Assembly: GCF_003148685.1 (NCBI RefSeq)
Contig: NZ_QGGR01000012.1
Location: 234,977-298,976 of the forward strand
From: Actinoplanes xinjiangensis
GTDB taxonomy: Bacteria > Actinomycetota > Actinomycetes > Mycobacteriales > Micromonosporaceae
Reading direction: 5' to 3'
DNA: 64,000 nucleotides
Below the pieces are notes generated by a model, which ran no database searches, was not told where the DNA came from, and saw only the letters and a list, made by a program, of their open reading frames with translations. Each line of letters begins with the position of its first letter. Position 1 is the first letter of the stretch. The position numbers were made by a program, and so were the translations under genes. Positions 49,505 to 57,523 of this stretch are shown piece after piece.

Positions 49505-49989
49505 GATCGCCGATCACCACCTTCCCCTCCGCCGAATACCGGGTACGGTAGTCCCGCTCAGCCTGACATTTCATGTTTTCGTGTGCTGACGGACCTGATG
49601 GCCGAGGTCATCACCTCGATGCGGGGGAGCCGGTCCCGGCCGATCCGGCGCTCCGCCGGTCTAGGGCTGGAGCACCACACCGACGACACCGGCGGGACAG
49701 AGCATCAGCAGGGTCGCGAACAGGGCGACCACGACTCGCGGGCCGCGTTCGACGTCCGGATCGAGCCGGTAGACCGCCGTCGCCGAGAGCCCCGGCGTCC
49801 CGCCCGGCCTCGGCCTCCGGTCGGGAGACGAGGCAGGCGGGCCGGGGCCACGGCCGGTGGCTGCGGGCCGGGTCTCCGGAGGCTCTCTAATCGGTGGGAC
49901 CGGAGTCTCCGCCGAGGCCGCCGCCGCGCAGCGAACCCTTCTGGAGGCGCCTGTTGGCCCCGGTGCGCGGGCGGCCGGCGTCGGCGGTG
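49505..49989. other. Intergenic region with a gene remnant
   Basis: On the minus strand, codons ending at 49661 read as a Pro/Arg-rich stretch followed by a plausible membrane helix (VVVALFATLLMLCPAGVVGV). However, in that frame no usable start codon lies between the helix and the SnoaL-like gene except a GTG inside the helix. It looks like the end of a decayed small membrane-protein gene. Nothing else was identified. Confidence 0.4.
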
Positions 49990-50631
49990 TCAGTGCGCGA
50001 TGGGGCAGCCGCCGGTGAGCTTGCCGAGGAACGCGTTCGGGTCGTAGTAGTGCTCGACCTCGAGGAGTTTCAGGTCGTCGTCGACCTTGGCGATGCTCAT
50101 GCCGAACATCTCGATGGTCTTCCCGTTCGGCTGGTGGCCGTGGTACTCGCCGTCGAACGAGCCCCAGTGCCGCCACTTGAAGGCGACCACCGGCGGCGGG
50201 CTGAGGACTTCGAGGACCTCCCAGTAGAAGCCGTTCGGGAAGGCGCCGTGGAAGACGTCGTGCTGGCTGTCGAAGGACTCCTTGCCGACCCGATAGAACG
50301 GGCTGTCGCCGATGAGTACGTTGTAGCTGCCCTGGTCGGCGATGTCCTGCGCGGAGGCCCAGCCGCCGCCGTTGACGTTGGTGCGGAACTTCGCGGAGAC
50401 CATCGACACCCAGGTCGCCGGGTCGTGCTTGTGCGAGACCTCCATCTCGAAGACCTGCACGATCGACTCGACGATCGCCTCCAGCGAACCGGGCGCGTGG
50501 TCGGTGGTGCGCTGCTCGGGCATGACCGTGTGTGACAGGTGGTAGTCAGGCGTGCCGTGCCGGAATTCCGACGGGTCGGCGGCTTCGACGACGGCCGACC
50601 GGCCCTGTAGCCACAACGGAGTCTCAGACAA
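49990..50631 (-). CDS. SnoaL-like/pathogen-related-type protein
   Basis: The protein has 213 residues and the NTF2-like alpha+beta fold of SnoaL ester-cyclase relatives. The C-terminal half (FKWRHWGSFDGEYHGHQPNG, VEHYYDPNAFLGKLTGG) is close to plant and fungal pathogen-related proteins of the same fold. It has no signal peptide. Function unknown; possible lipid or polyketide-like ligand. It is divergent from the poly-Cys uORF/FAD gene pair. An inverted repeat, GGGGGTA/TACCCCC (50660-50693), lies just upstream of its start. Confidence 0.8.
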   Translation of the reverse strand: MSETPLWLQGRSAVVEAADPSEFRHGTPDYHLSHTVMPEQRTTDHAPGSLEAIVESIVQVFEMEVSHKHDPATWVSMVSAKFRTNVNGGGWASAQDIADQGSYNVLIGDSPFYRVGKESFDSQHDVFHGAFPNGFYWEVLEVLSPPPVVAFKWRHWGSFDGEYHGHQPNGKTIEMFGMSIAKVDDDLKLLEVEHYYDPNAFLGKLTGGCPIAH

Positions 50632-50659
50632 GACGAAAGATCCTTCCGGAATGAGGGAA

Positions 50660-50693
50660 GGGGGTATCTGTTTGTTGCGCTTCGGTTACCCCC
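50660..50693. promoter_or_regulatory. Inverted repeat upstream of SnoaL-like gene
   Basis: GGGGGTA (50660-50666) and TACCCCC (50687-50693) form a perfect 7-bp inverted repeat with a 20-base AT-rich centre. It is 29 bases from the gene start on the minus strand, a position that fits an operator. Confidence 0.5.
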
Positions 50694-50842
50694 CGTAGTG
50701 CCAAAAGCGGTGATCACCATATCCACGATGGACGGTGCGGGGAAGGCCGTAACTGTTAACAACTGAATTCGCGGCGGATAGCCTATAAGACCGACGGGTT
50801 ATGTGGTTTGCTGGGGAAGGGAGCGATCAGCAGGAGGATCCG

Positions 50843-50893
50843 ATGCACTGTTGCTGTACCGAGCGGCCGGCGACTGAGGGAGCAACGCAATGA
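50843..50893 (+). CDS. Poly-cysteine small ORF coupled to FAD-binding protein gene
   Basis: A 16-codon ORF, MHCCCTERPATEGATQ, preceded by AGGAGGA (50832-50838). Its TGA overlaps the ATG of the next gene (ATGA, 50890-50893), so the downstream start depends on the ribosome that translates this peptide. Short ORFs with consecutive Cys codons act as cysteine-responsive attenuators in mycobacteria, but those examples are leaderless. Here there is a strong ribosome site. It predicts reduced or altered expression when Cys-tRNA is limiting. Confidence 0.7.
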   Translation: MHCCCTERPATEGATQ

Positions 50894-52269
50894 CCAGCAT
50901 CATTGCCCGCGACACGGTCACGGCCGCAGCAACCGGACGTGCGCGGAATGCCGTCGCGATCATCGGCGGCGGCTGTGGTGGCGCGCTCGCCGCAGCCGCG
51001 ATCACGCGAAATCCCGCATGGCGGACAGTGCTGATTTCTCCTGAGGACCGGCCCGGCCGGGGTGTCGCCTACGGTGCCGCCGAGCCCTGGCATCTCCTCA
51101 ACTCCCGCGTCTCCACGATGTCCGCCGCCGCCACCGACCCGCAGCACCTGCTGCGCTGGTGCCGCGCCCGCGGCCTTCCGGCCGACGCGGCGACCTTCCT
51201 CCCGCGCGCCTGGTACGGCGACTATCTGGCCGACCATCTCGCTGCCGCGGCGTCCGCGGCCGGCTCCCGGCTGGTGCACCACAGGGCAGAGGCCGTCGGG
51301 GTACGCCCGGAGCAGGCCGGCTGGACCATCACCGACGCCAACGGCTGCCGCATCCACGCCGACCAGGTCATCCTCGCCCTCGGCAATCCACCGCCCCGCC
51401 CGCCGGCCGCGGTCACCGGAGCCGCCCTCGACAGCCCCGCCTTCGTCGCCGACCCGTGGGCCCCCGGTGCCCTCGACCGGGCGCTGGCCGCCGTGCGCTC
51501 ACCGGCCGCCGCGCCCGTGCTGCTGCTCGGCACCGGCCTGACGGCGGTCGACGTGGCGCTGACCCTGAACGAGAAGGCGCGCGGCGTACCGGTGGAGGCT
51601 CTCTCCCGTCGCGGACTGCTGCCGCAGACCCACCCGCAGCGACCCGCACCCGCCGTTGATCTCGCGCTGCCGGAGGCGGCCGGGCTCGGCCCGCTGCTGC
51701 GCCACGTCCGCGCGGCCGTCGCCGACGGCGCCGACTGGACCGCCGTCGTCGAGTACGTCCGTCACCACGCCGACCGGCTGTGGAACGGTCTGGCCCCGGC
51801 CGCGCAGGAGAGGTTCCTGCGGCACGTCCAGCGCTACTGGGAGGTGCACCGGCACCGGATGGCCCCGCCGATCGCCGCCCGGATCGGCCGGCTCCGCGAT
51901 CAGGGCACGCTGCGAATCCGCTCCGGGCGCCTGCTCTGCATCGACCCCGACCCGCGTGGCGGCCTGCTGGCCCACATCGAGGGCGAGGCCCCCCGCCGGT
52001 ACGCCGCGGTCGTCTCCTGCACCGGCCCCGGCCCGCTGCCGTCCTCGGCCGGCCCGCTGCTCACCGCCCTGCTCGCCGACGGCCTCGTCACGACCGGGCC
52101 GCACGGCCTGGGCCTGGACGCCGACGTGGACGGACGGATCCGCCCCGGCCTGTGGCTGGTCGGCCCGCTGCGCCGTGGCCGCTCCTGGGAGGCCACCGCC
52201 GTCCCCGAGATCCGCGCCCAGGTCGAACGCCTGGCGGCCGCCCTCCCCCAGCCCGTCCCGGCCACCTAG
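50890..52269 (+). CDS. FAD/NAD(P)-binding protein (YdhS/HI0933-like)
   Basis: The protein has 459 residues. The FAD dinucleotide loop AIIGGGCGGALAAAAI lies at about 23-38, the family-specific GRGVAYGAAEPWHLLNSRVS at about 56-75, and a second nucleotide-binding motif LLLGTGLTAVDVALTL at about 214-229. A late CTGPGP is typical of the YdhS-like group. The reaction is unknown, but association with flavin-linked sulfur or iron metabolism is suggested by the poly-Cys ORF that is translationally coupled to it. It is followed by repeats and palindromes. Confidence 0.88.
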   Translation: MTSIIARDTVTAAATGRARNAVAIIGGGCGGALAAAAITRNPAWRTVLISPEDRPGRGVAYGAAEPWHLLNSRVSTMSAAATDPQHLLRWCRARGLPADAATFLPRAWYGDYLADHLAAAASAAGSRLVHHRAEAVGVRPEQAGWTITDANGCRIHADQVILALGNPPPRPPAAVTGAALDSPAFVADPWAPGALDRALAAVRSPAAAPVLLLGTGLTAVDVALTLNEKARGVPVEALSRRGLLPQTHPQRPAPAVDLALPEAAGLGPLLRHVRAAVADGADWTAVVEYVRHHADRLWNGLAPAAQERFLRHVQRYWEVHRHRMAPPIAARIGRLRDQGTLRIRSGRLLCIDPDPRGGLLAHIEGEAPRRYAAVVSCTGPGPLPSSAGPLLTALLADGLVTTGPHGLGLDADVDGRIRPGLWLVGPLRRGRSWEATAVPEIRAQVERLAAALPQPVPAT

Positions 52270-52340
52270 CCCGGCCGCCACCCCGCTCACCCGCCGCCGA
52301 AGTCCCGTCCCCGATCCCGCCCAGCCGGCCGCCACCGATC

Positions 52341-52388
52341 CCGACCGGCCGCCCGACCGGCCGCCCGACCGGCCGCCCGACCGGCCGG
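52341..52388. repeat. 12-bp GC tandem repeat
   Basis: CGACCGGCCGCC occurs four times in direct succession (52341, 52353, 52365, 52377; the last copy ends CGGG). It is self-complementary (CCGG/GGCC) and sits between the FAD gene and the palindrome block. Confidence 0.9.
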
Positions 52389-52400
52389 GCGGCCGGCCGG

Positions 52401-52460
52401 AACCGATCTTGGCCGGCTGGCCGTCACCGCTGTTTCGGACCCTCGAGGTCGCGGTGACGT
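52401..52460. repeat. Palindromic element, copy A (degenerate)
   Basis: It begins ACCGATCTTGGCCGGCTGG and contains CGTCACCGC (52422-52430) paired with GCGGTGACG (52451-52459). It is a diverged tandem neighbour of copy B: both start with ACCGATCTTG and a CGGCTGG word. Confidence 0.7.
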
Positions 52461-52530
52461 CACCGATCTTGATCGGCTGGTTCCCACCGCTGTCTCAAGA
52501 GGTCCGAGACAGCGGTGAGGACCAGCCGGA
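52461..52530. repeat. Palindromic element, copy B
   Basis: CACCGCTGTCTC (52485-52496) pairs perfectly with GAGACAGCGGTG (52506-52517), with an outer helix GGCTGGT (52475-52481) and ACCAGCC (52521-52527), loop nine bases. The same hairpin sequence recurs at 59466-59514. It could also end transcription of the FAD gene. Confidence 0.88.
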
Positions 52531-52633
52531 TTTCTGGCCTTGCAGGTGCGAATGGCAGGAGCGGTCGGACGCCGAATCTGCGAGCTTCTATGGCATTTGA
52601 GGGTTGCAGATGCGGTGGCGGTAGAGTGCGGTC

Positions 52634-53056
52634 GTGACGGAGTTTCGGATCGGTGAGGCGGCGGAGCTGCTCGGCGTCAGCGCCGACACCGTGCGCCGGT
52701 GGATCGACGCCGGCCGGCTGCCCGCACGACGGGACGAGACCGGGCACCGGGTGATCGACGGGGTGGAGCTGGCCGCTTTCGTGCGGGCCAAGGGCAACGA
52801 ACCGGACGATCGGGCCGACGAGTCGTCGGCACGCAACCGGCTCCGGGGGATCGTCACCGCCGTCGTCAAGGACACCGTGATGGCGCAGGTCGACATTCAG
52901 GCCGGGCCGTTCCGGCTGGTGTCGCTGATGAGCCGGGAAGCCGTCGACGAGCTGGACCTGCGGGTCGGCTCGGTCGCCGTGGCAGTGATCAAGTCGACCA
53001 CGGTCGTGGTGGAGCGTTCGCACCCGTCGGTGGCACACCGGGGGAGGCTCGCGTGA
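52634..53056 (+). CDS. HTH-TOBE molybdate-binding regulator
   Basis: The protein has 140 residues and a GTG start. An excisionase/MerR-like helix-turn-helix at 4-52 (FRIGEAAELLGVSADTVRRW, RRDETGHRVI) is followed by a Mop/TOBE domain at 66-128 (RNRLRGIVTAVVKDTVMAQV, VAVAVIKSTTVVVE) that binds molybdate. It probably senses molybdate and controls the mod operon. The end overlaps the modA start (GTGA, 53053-53056). This HTH-plus-single-TOBE form is distinct from classic ModE, which has a different winged helix and two TOBE domains. Confidence 0.88.
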   Translation: MTEFRIGEAAELLGVSADTVRRWIDAGRLPARRDETGHRVIDGVELAAFVRAKGNEPDDRADESSARNRLRGIVTAVVKDTVMAQVDIQAGPFRLVSLMSREAVDELDLRVGSVAVAVIKSTTVVVERSHPSVAHRGRLA

Positions 53057-53838
53057 GGATTCGTGCCGTCGTGACCATCGGGCTCGCGGCCCTGATCGCC
53101 CTCGCCGGATGCGGTGACGGCGCCACCGGCCGGCCGGTGGCGGTGGGTTCCGGCAGCACGGTGACGGGGCCGATCACCGTCTTCGCGGCGGCCTCGCTGA
53201 CCGAGTCGTTCACCACGATCGGCAGGCGGTTCGAGGCCGCGTACCCGGGCACCACGGTCACGTTCAACTTCGCCGGCAGTTCGGCGCTGGCCACGCAGAT
53301 CAACGAGGGCGCCCCGGCCGACGTGTTGGCCTCGGCCGCACCGAAGAGCATGGCGGTTGTCGTCGACGCCGGCAACGGCGCGGGCACACCCACCACGTTC
53401 GTGCGCAACCAGTTGGTCATCGCGGTCGCCGAGGGCAACCCGAGAGGCGTCGCCGGTCTGGCCGACCTGGCGGAGCCGGACCTCAAGGTGGCGCTGTGCG
53501 CGCAGACCGTGCCGTGCGGGGCGGCCGCGGGGGCGGCGATCGAGGCGGCCGGTGCCCGGGTCACCCCGGTGACACTGGAGCAGGACGTGAAGGCGGCCCT
53601 GTCGAAGCTGAAACTGGGCGAGGTGGACGCCGCACTGGTCTACCGCACCGACGCGAAGGCGGCCGCCGCCGATGTGGACGCGGTCGAGTTCCCCGAGTCG
53701 GCGAAGGCGGTCAACGACTATCCGATCGTCGCGCTGAAGGACGCCCGGAACGCGGCCGGAGCCCAGGCGTTCATCGCTTTCGTGCTGTCGGCGGACAGCG
53801 TGCAGGTGCTCACCGAGGCCGGATTCCAGGCGCCGTAG
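53053..53838 (+). CDS. modA: Molybdate ABC transporter substrate-binding lipoprotein
   Basis: The protein has 261 residues from GTG 53053, preceded by GGGGAGG. Lipoprotein signal with lipobox LAGC (about 15-18). The ModA fold is clear: ITVFAAASLTESFTTIGRRFE, FNFAGSSALATQINEGAPADVLASA, and a late DVDAVEFPESAKAVNDYPI. It captures molybdate or tungstate outside the cell and delivers it to ModB. First transporter gene of the operon. Confidence 0.95.
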   Translation: MRIRAVVTIGLAALIALAGCGDGATGRPVAVGSGSTVTGPITVFAAASLTESFTTIGRRFEAAYPGTTVTFNFAGSSALATQINEGAPADVLASAAPKSMAVVVDAGNGAGTPTTFVRNQLVIAVAEGNPRGVAGLADLAEPDLKVALCAQTVPCGAAAGAAIEAAGARVTPVTLEQDVKAALSKLKLGEVDAALVYRTDAKAAAADVDAVEFPESAKAVNDYPIVALKDARNAAGAQAFIAFVLSADSVQVLTEAGFQAP

Positions 53839-53897
53839 GGCTACCCGGCCGGGTGGGTGCACCGGCTGGAGCCGACTGGGGAACACTCGGAGGAGTC

Positions 53898-54686
53898 ATG
53901 AGAACGGCGCGTGTACCCGTACCCCTGCTGGTGCCTGCGGTCCTGGGGTTGATCTTTCTGGTCCTGCCGCTGGTGGGGCTGCTGGCGCGCACGCCGTGGT
54001 CGACCCTGCCGGCCCGGCTCGCCGAACCGCGGGTCGTCGAGGCGCTGAGGTTGTCGCTGCTCACCTCGACGATGGCGACGGTGGTGTGCCTGATCCTGGG
54101 GGTGCCGCTGGCGTGGATGCTGGCCCGGGCGAGTTTTCCGGGCCGGCGGCTGGTCCGGGCGCTGATCACCGTGCCGCTGGTGCTGCCGCCGGTGGTCGGT
54201 GGCATCGCGCTGCTGCTGGCGCTGGGCCGGCGTGGGCTGGTCGGGCAGTGGCTGGACACCACGTTCGGGATCACGCTGCCGTTCACGACCGCCGGGGTGG
54301 TGATCGCCGAGGCGTTCGTGGCGCTGCCGTTCCTGGTGATCTCGGTCGAGGGGGCGCTGCGCGGTGCCGACAGCCGGTACGAGGAGGCGGCCGCCACCCT
54401 CGGTTCGACGCGCTGGACGACCTTCACACACGTGACCCTGCCGCTGGTGGCGCCGGGGATCGCGGCGGGCGCCGTGCTGTGCTGGGCCCGGGCGCTGGGG
54501 GAGTTCGGGGCGACGATCACGTTCGCGGGAAACTATCCGGGCATCACCCAGACGATGCCGCTCGCCGTCTACCAGACCATGGAGAGCGGTGACCTGGAGG
54601 GAGCGGTGGTGCTCAGCCTGATCCTGCTGGTCGTCTCGGTCGCGATTCTGGCCGGGCTGCGCGACCGCTGGCTGACCGCCCCGTGA
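53898..54686 (+). CDS. modB: Molybdate ABC transporter permease
   Basis: The protein has 262 residues; ATG 53898 follows CGGAGGAG. Five to six membrane helices and the EAA-loop typical of permeases: YEEAAATLGSTRWTTFTHVTLP (about 170-191). It forms the membrane channel with ModC bound on its cytoplasmic loop. Encoded 59 bases after modA and 46 before modC. Confidence 0.94.
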   Translation: MRTARVPVPLLVPAVLGLIFLVLPLVGLLARTPWSTLPARLAEPRVVEALRLSLLTSTMATVVCLILGVPLAWMLARASFPGRRLVRALITVPLVLPPVVGGIALLLALGRRGLVGQWLDTTFGITLPFTTAGVVIAEAFVALPFLVISVEGALRGADSRYEEAAATLGSTRWTTFTHVTLPLVAPGIAAGAVLCWARALGEFGATITFAGNYPGITQTMPLAVYQTMESGDLEGAVVLSLILLVVSVAILAGLRDRWLTAP

Positions 54687-54732
54687 GCGCCGTCCGGTGT
54701 CGCGGCCCGCACCTCGACGGGAGGGCCGTTTC

Positions 54733-55782
54733 GTGAGCCCTGCCCTTCTGGACGCCCGCCTGGTGGTGCGCCGGGACGCGTTCCGGCTTGACATCGAGCT
54801 GCGGATCGCACCCGGGGAGACGGTGGCGCTGCTCGGCCCGAACGGGGCCGGCAAGACGACCGCACTGCGGGCACTCGCCGGTCTCACGCCGCTGGTCGAC
54901 GGCCACCTGACCCTGGACGGGCGGGATCTCAGTGACGAGCCCCCGGAACGGCGGCCGATCGGGGTCGTCTTCCAGGACTATCTGCTGTTCCCGCACCTGA
55001 GCGCCCGTGACAACGTGGCCTTCGGCCCGCGCCGGCACGGTATGGACCGCACCTCGGCGCACGCCGTCGCCGACCGGTGGCTGGACCGGGTCGGGCTCGC
55101 CGGCTACGGCCGCCGCAAACCCCGTCACCTGTCCGGCGGGCAGGCGCAGCGGGTGGCGCTGGCCCGGGCTCTGGCCGTCGACCCGGTGCTGCTGCTCCTC
55201 GACGAGCCGCTGGCCGCGCTCGACGCCCGTACCCGGCTGGAGACCCGGGGTGAGCTGCGCCGGCATCTGGCCGCGCATCCGGGTGCGACACTGCTGGTCA
55301 CGCATGATCCGCTGGACGCGCTGGTGCTCGCCGACCGGCTGGTCATCGTCGAGCAGGGCCGTGTCGTGCAGGAGGGTGACGCCGCGACGATCACCGCCCG
55401 GCCGCGTACCGACTACGTGGCCCGGCTCGTCGGCCTCAACCTGTACCGGGGGCGGGGCAGCGGCAACACCGTGACGATCGCCGGCGACTTCGCGCTGACC
55501 AGCACCGACAGTGTGGAGGGGGACGCGTTCGTGGCGTTCCCGCCGGCCGCGGTCGCGCTGCACCCGAGCCGGCCGGACGGCAGCCCGCGCAACACCTGGC
55601 CGGCTGTTCTCGCCGACGTCCAGCATCACGGCGACAGCCTGCGGCTCCGGCTGGACGGGCCGATCAGCGTGGCCGCCGACGTCACCCCGGCCGCCGCCGC
55701 CCGGCTGCACCTCGAACCGGGGCGGGAACTGTGGGTGGCGGTGAAGGAGACCGAGACCCGCGCCTACCCCGGCGACGGCTGA
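54733..55782 (+). CDS. modC: Molybdate ABC transporter ATPase
   Basis: The protein has 349 residues from GTG 54733, preceded by GGGAGGG; an upstream GTG at 54697 is possible. Walker A GPNGAGKTT (about 37-45), Q loop FQDYLLFPHL, signature LSGGQAQRVALARAL, Walker B LLLLDEPLAALD. The last third holds a TOBE domain that senses intracellular molybdate. It energises molybdate import and ends the operon before an 11-bp hairpin. Confidence 0.94.
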   Translation: MSPALLDARLVVRRDAFRLDIELRIAPGETVALLGPNGAGKTTALRALAGLTPLVDGHLTLDGRDLSDEPPERRPIGVVFQDYLLFPHLSARDNVAFGPRRHGMDRTSAHAVADRWLDRVGLAGYGRRKPRHLSGGQAQRVALARALAVDPVLLLLDEPLAALDARTRLETRGELRRHLAAHPGATLLVTHDPLDALVLADRLVIVEQGRVVQEGDAATITARPRTDYVARLVGLNLYRGRGSGNTVTIAGDFALTSTDSVEGDAFVAFPPAAVALHPSRPDGSPRNTWPAVLADVQHHGDSLRLRLDGPISVAADVTPAAAARLHLEPGRELWVAVKETETRAYPGDG

Positions 55783-55783
55783 G

Positions 55784-55809
55784 GCCGGTGACGCGGGTGC
55801 GTCACCGGC
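55784..55809. terminator. Bidirectional terminator after modC
   Basis: GCCGGTGACGC (55784-55794) pairs with GCGTCACCGGC (55799-55809), an 11-bp perfect stem with a 4-base loop, between convergent genes. Confidence 0.88.
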
Positions 55810-55824
55810 TCCAGGGTCACCGGG

Positions 55825-56382
55825 TCAGACCCGGCACTGCCAGGTGTACGCGTCGTGGAAGTTCACGAAGCGGTTCAGCCTGGCGTAGCCGTGCGTCAGT
55901 TCGGTGCAGGCGGCGGCGACGTCGATGTCGTGGTACGTCGGGCCGGCCCGGCTGTACTGGACGCAGTGCCAGTCGTAGACGGTCGTGCCCAGCAGTGCGG
56001 CGTCGCTGTACCCCTTGCCGGTGCAGTAGTCGGCGAAGACCGGGGTGACCACGTCGGGTTGCACCAGCCAGCAGCGCACCGAGGCCGGGTCGTGGAAGTC
56101 GCCGATCCGGTCGACGGCGTGCTGGGAGGCGTACGCCCACCGGCAGGCGGCGTCGAAGGCGAGGTCACCCTGCTGCCCGCTGCCGCTGACACAGTGCCAG
56201 TCGTACGCCGTCGGCCCGGTCAGGGTGGCGCCGGCATACCCGGTCGACCGGCAGTAGGCGCCCAGGTCGAGCCCGCCCAGGTCGGTGGGCGGGGGCGGGG
56301 ACGCCGAGGCCGGTCCGGCGACCGCCAGAACACCGGCCAGCCCGACGAGCAGGGTGAGCAAGAACTTGCTGACAGGGCGCAT
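55825..56382 (-). CDS. Secreted protein with duplicated Cys-containing module
   Basis: The protein has 185 residues; ATG 56382 follows AGGAGAG. Signal peptide (SKFLLTLLVGLAGVLAVAG ending ASAS, about 1-28). The mature part is two copies of about 75 residues: each has YC-x-x-x-GY near its start, YDWHCV, then an Ala/Cys/Arg stretch, and FHD-x-x-x-x-x-C near the end (copy 1 about 40-105; copy 2 about 115-185). The paired cysteines suggest disulfides. No known family recognised. A perfect palindrome lies in its upstream region. Confidence 0.8.
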   Translation of the reverse strand: MRPVSKFLLTLLVGLAGVLAVAGPASASPPPPTDLGGLDLGAYCRSTGYAGATLTGPTAYDWHCVSGSGQQGDLAFDAACRWAYASQHAVDRIGDFHDPASVRCWLVQPDVVTPVFADYCTGKGYSDAALLGTTVYDWHCVQYSRAGPTYHDIDVAAACTELTHGYARLNRFVNFHDAYTWQCRV

Positions 56383-56464
56383 AGCTCTCCTGAAATGACG
56401 GTGATCCGGCTGAGCAGCATGAATCCGCCGGAGCCTCCTCAGTGGAGCAGGCATGAACAGCTTA

Positions 56465-56500
56465 GTGAGTGTCGATGTCTTTGCAAGTTCTTGCACTCAC
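56465..56500. promoter_or_regulatory. Palindromic operator candidate upstream of the secreted protein
   Basis: TGCAAG-TT-CTTGCA (56482-56495) is a perfect 6-2-6 palindrome, and an outer GTGAGTG (56465-56471)/CACTCAC (56494-56500) pair overlaps it. TTGCAAG-type words are typical of actinomycete LacI-family sugar-regulator sites. It is about 100 bases upstream of the minus-strand gene start. The rest of 56383-56648 contains nothing identifiable. Confidence 0.55.
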
Positions 56501-56648
56501 TGCCTTTTGATGGCATTGAAGGGAGCGTTTCACCGGTAACCGCTGCCAGCCGTCGCCGTCGGAAACCGCATGAACAGCGCCCAGCCGCCCGGTTCCGACG
56601 GACCGCTGCCCCGGTGTGCGGCGCCGGGAGCGGGCGCCGCAAGGAGCG

Positions 56649-57410
56649 CTACCGGCCGCGGAAGACCGGCGGGCGGCGTTCCAGGCTCGCGGCGATGCCC
56701 TCGGCGCTGTCCGCCGTCGCCCAGTGGATCTTCTGCTCGGCGAGCTCGTGGTCCAGGGCCGCACGGACCCGGGACGCCAGGCCGGCCCGCAGCGTCGCCC
56801 GGATCGACCGGACCGCGAGCGGCGCCGACGCGGCGATCTCGACGGCCAGCGCGTTCGCCGTCTCGCGCAGGCGGCCCGGCTCGGCCAGCCGGTCCGCCAG
56901 GCCGATGCGCAGCGCCTCCTCACCGGTGATGCGGCGGCCGGTCAGCAGCATGTCGGCCGCGGCCTGCCGCCCGACGATCTCCGGCAACGTGACGCTGGTG
57001 CCGAAACCCTGGTGGAAGCCGAGGCGGGCGAAGTTGGCCACGAACCGGGTGGACGCCTCGGCGACCCGGAAGTCGGCGGCGCAGGCGAGCCCGAGCCCAC
57101 CGCCGACGGCGGTGCCCTGCACGGCCGCGATCATGGGCGTACGCACGTCGAACAGCTCCGCCGCCCGCCGGTAGAGGCGCTCGGCCGCGGCCACGTGATC
57201 GCGGGCGAAGTCGCCGTCTCCGAAGTCCGCGCCGGCGCAGAAGTGCCTGCCCTCGGACGCCAGCACGATCACCCGGCAGGCCGGATCGTCGTCGAGGCCC
57301 ATCGCCGCGTCGACGACCTGCCCGATCAGGGTCTCGTCGAAATGGTTGGCCGGCGGCCGCCGCATCTCGAGCAGTGCCACACCATCGGAAACCGAGACCG
57401 AGAGATCCAC
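56649..57410 (-). CDS. Enoyl-CoA hydratase/isomerase family protein
   Basis: The protein has 253 residues from GTG 57410; the frame is open upstream to 57506. Crotonase fold: oxyanion-hole motifs in GRHFCAGADFG (about 63-73) and AVQGTAVGGGLGLACAADFRVAEAS (about 103-127). The first catalytic Glu position of canonical hydratases is replaced (GTSVTLPEIVG), so hydratase activity is uncertain and another crotonase reaction is possible. It is divergent from the GMC oxidoreductase. Confidence 0.88.
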   Translation of the reverse strand: MDLSVSVSDGVALLEMRRPPANHFDETLIGQVVDAAMGLDDDPACRVIVLASEGRHFCAGADFGDGDFARDHVAAAERLYRRAAELFDVRTPMIAAVQGTAVGGGLGLACAADFRVAEASTRFVANFARLGFHQGFGTSVTLPEIVGRQAAADMLLTGRRITGEEALRIGLADRLAEPGRLRETANALAVEIAASAPLAVRSIRATLRAGLASRVRAALDHELAEQKIHWATADSAEGIAASLERRPPVFRGR

Positions 57411-57523
57411 GCACCCATCGTCGCACGTGCCCGGAACTGCATGATCAGCAGGAACCGACGTACCGGAAAGTGCGAATCTCGATTTACATTGTGGGCACTT
57501 CTCCATCGAGGCAGGAGGACCGA

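Noticed and set aside
49661..49890. Small membrane-protein gene on the minus strand
   Set aside because: A helix-like stretch is visible but no start codon exists in frame before the stop except within the helix, so it is noted only as a possible remnant.
47894..50047. 717-codon plus-strand frame opposite the hybrid kinase
   Set aside because: No domain content; the minus strand encodes PAS, HisKA, ATPase and receiver motifs.
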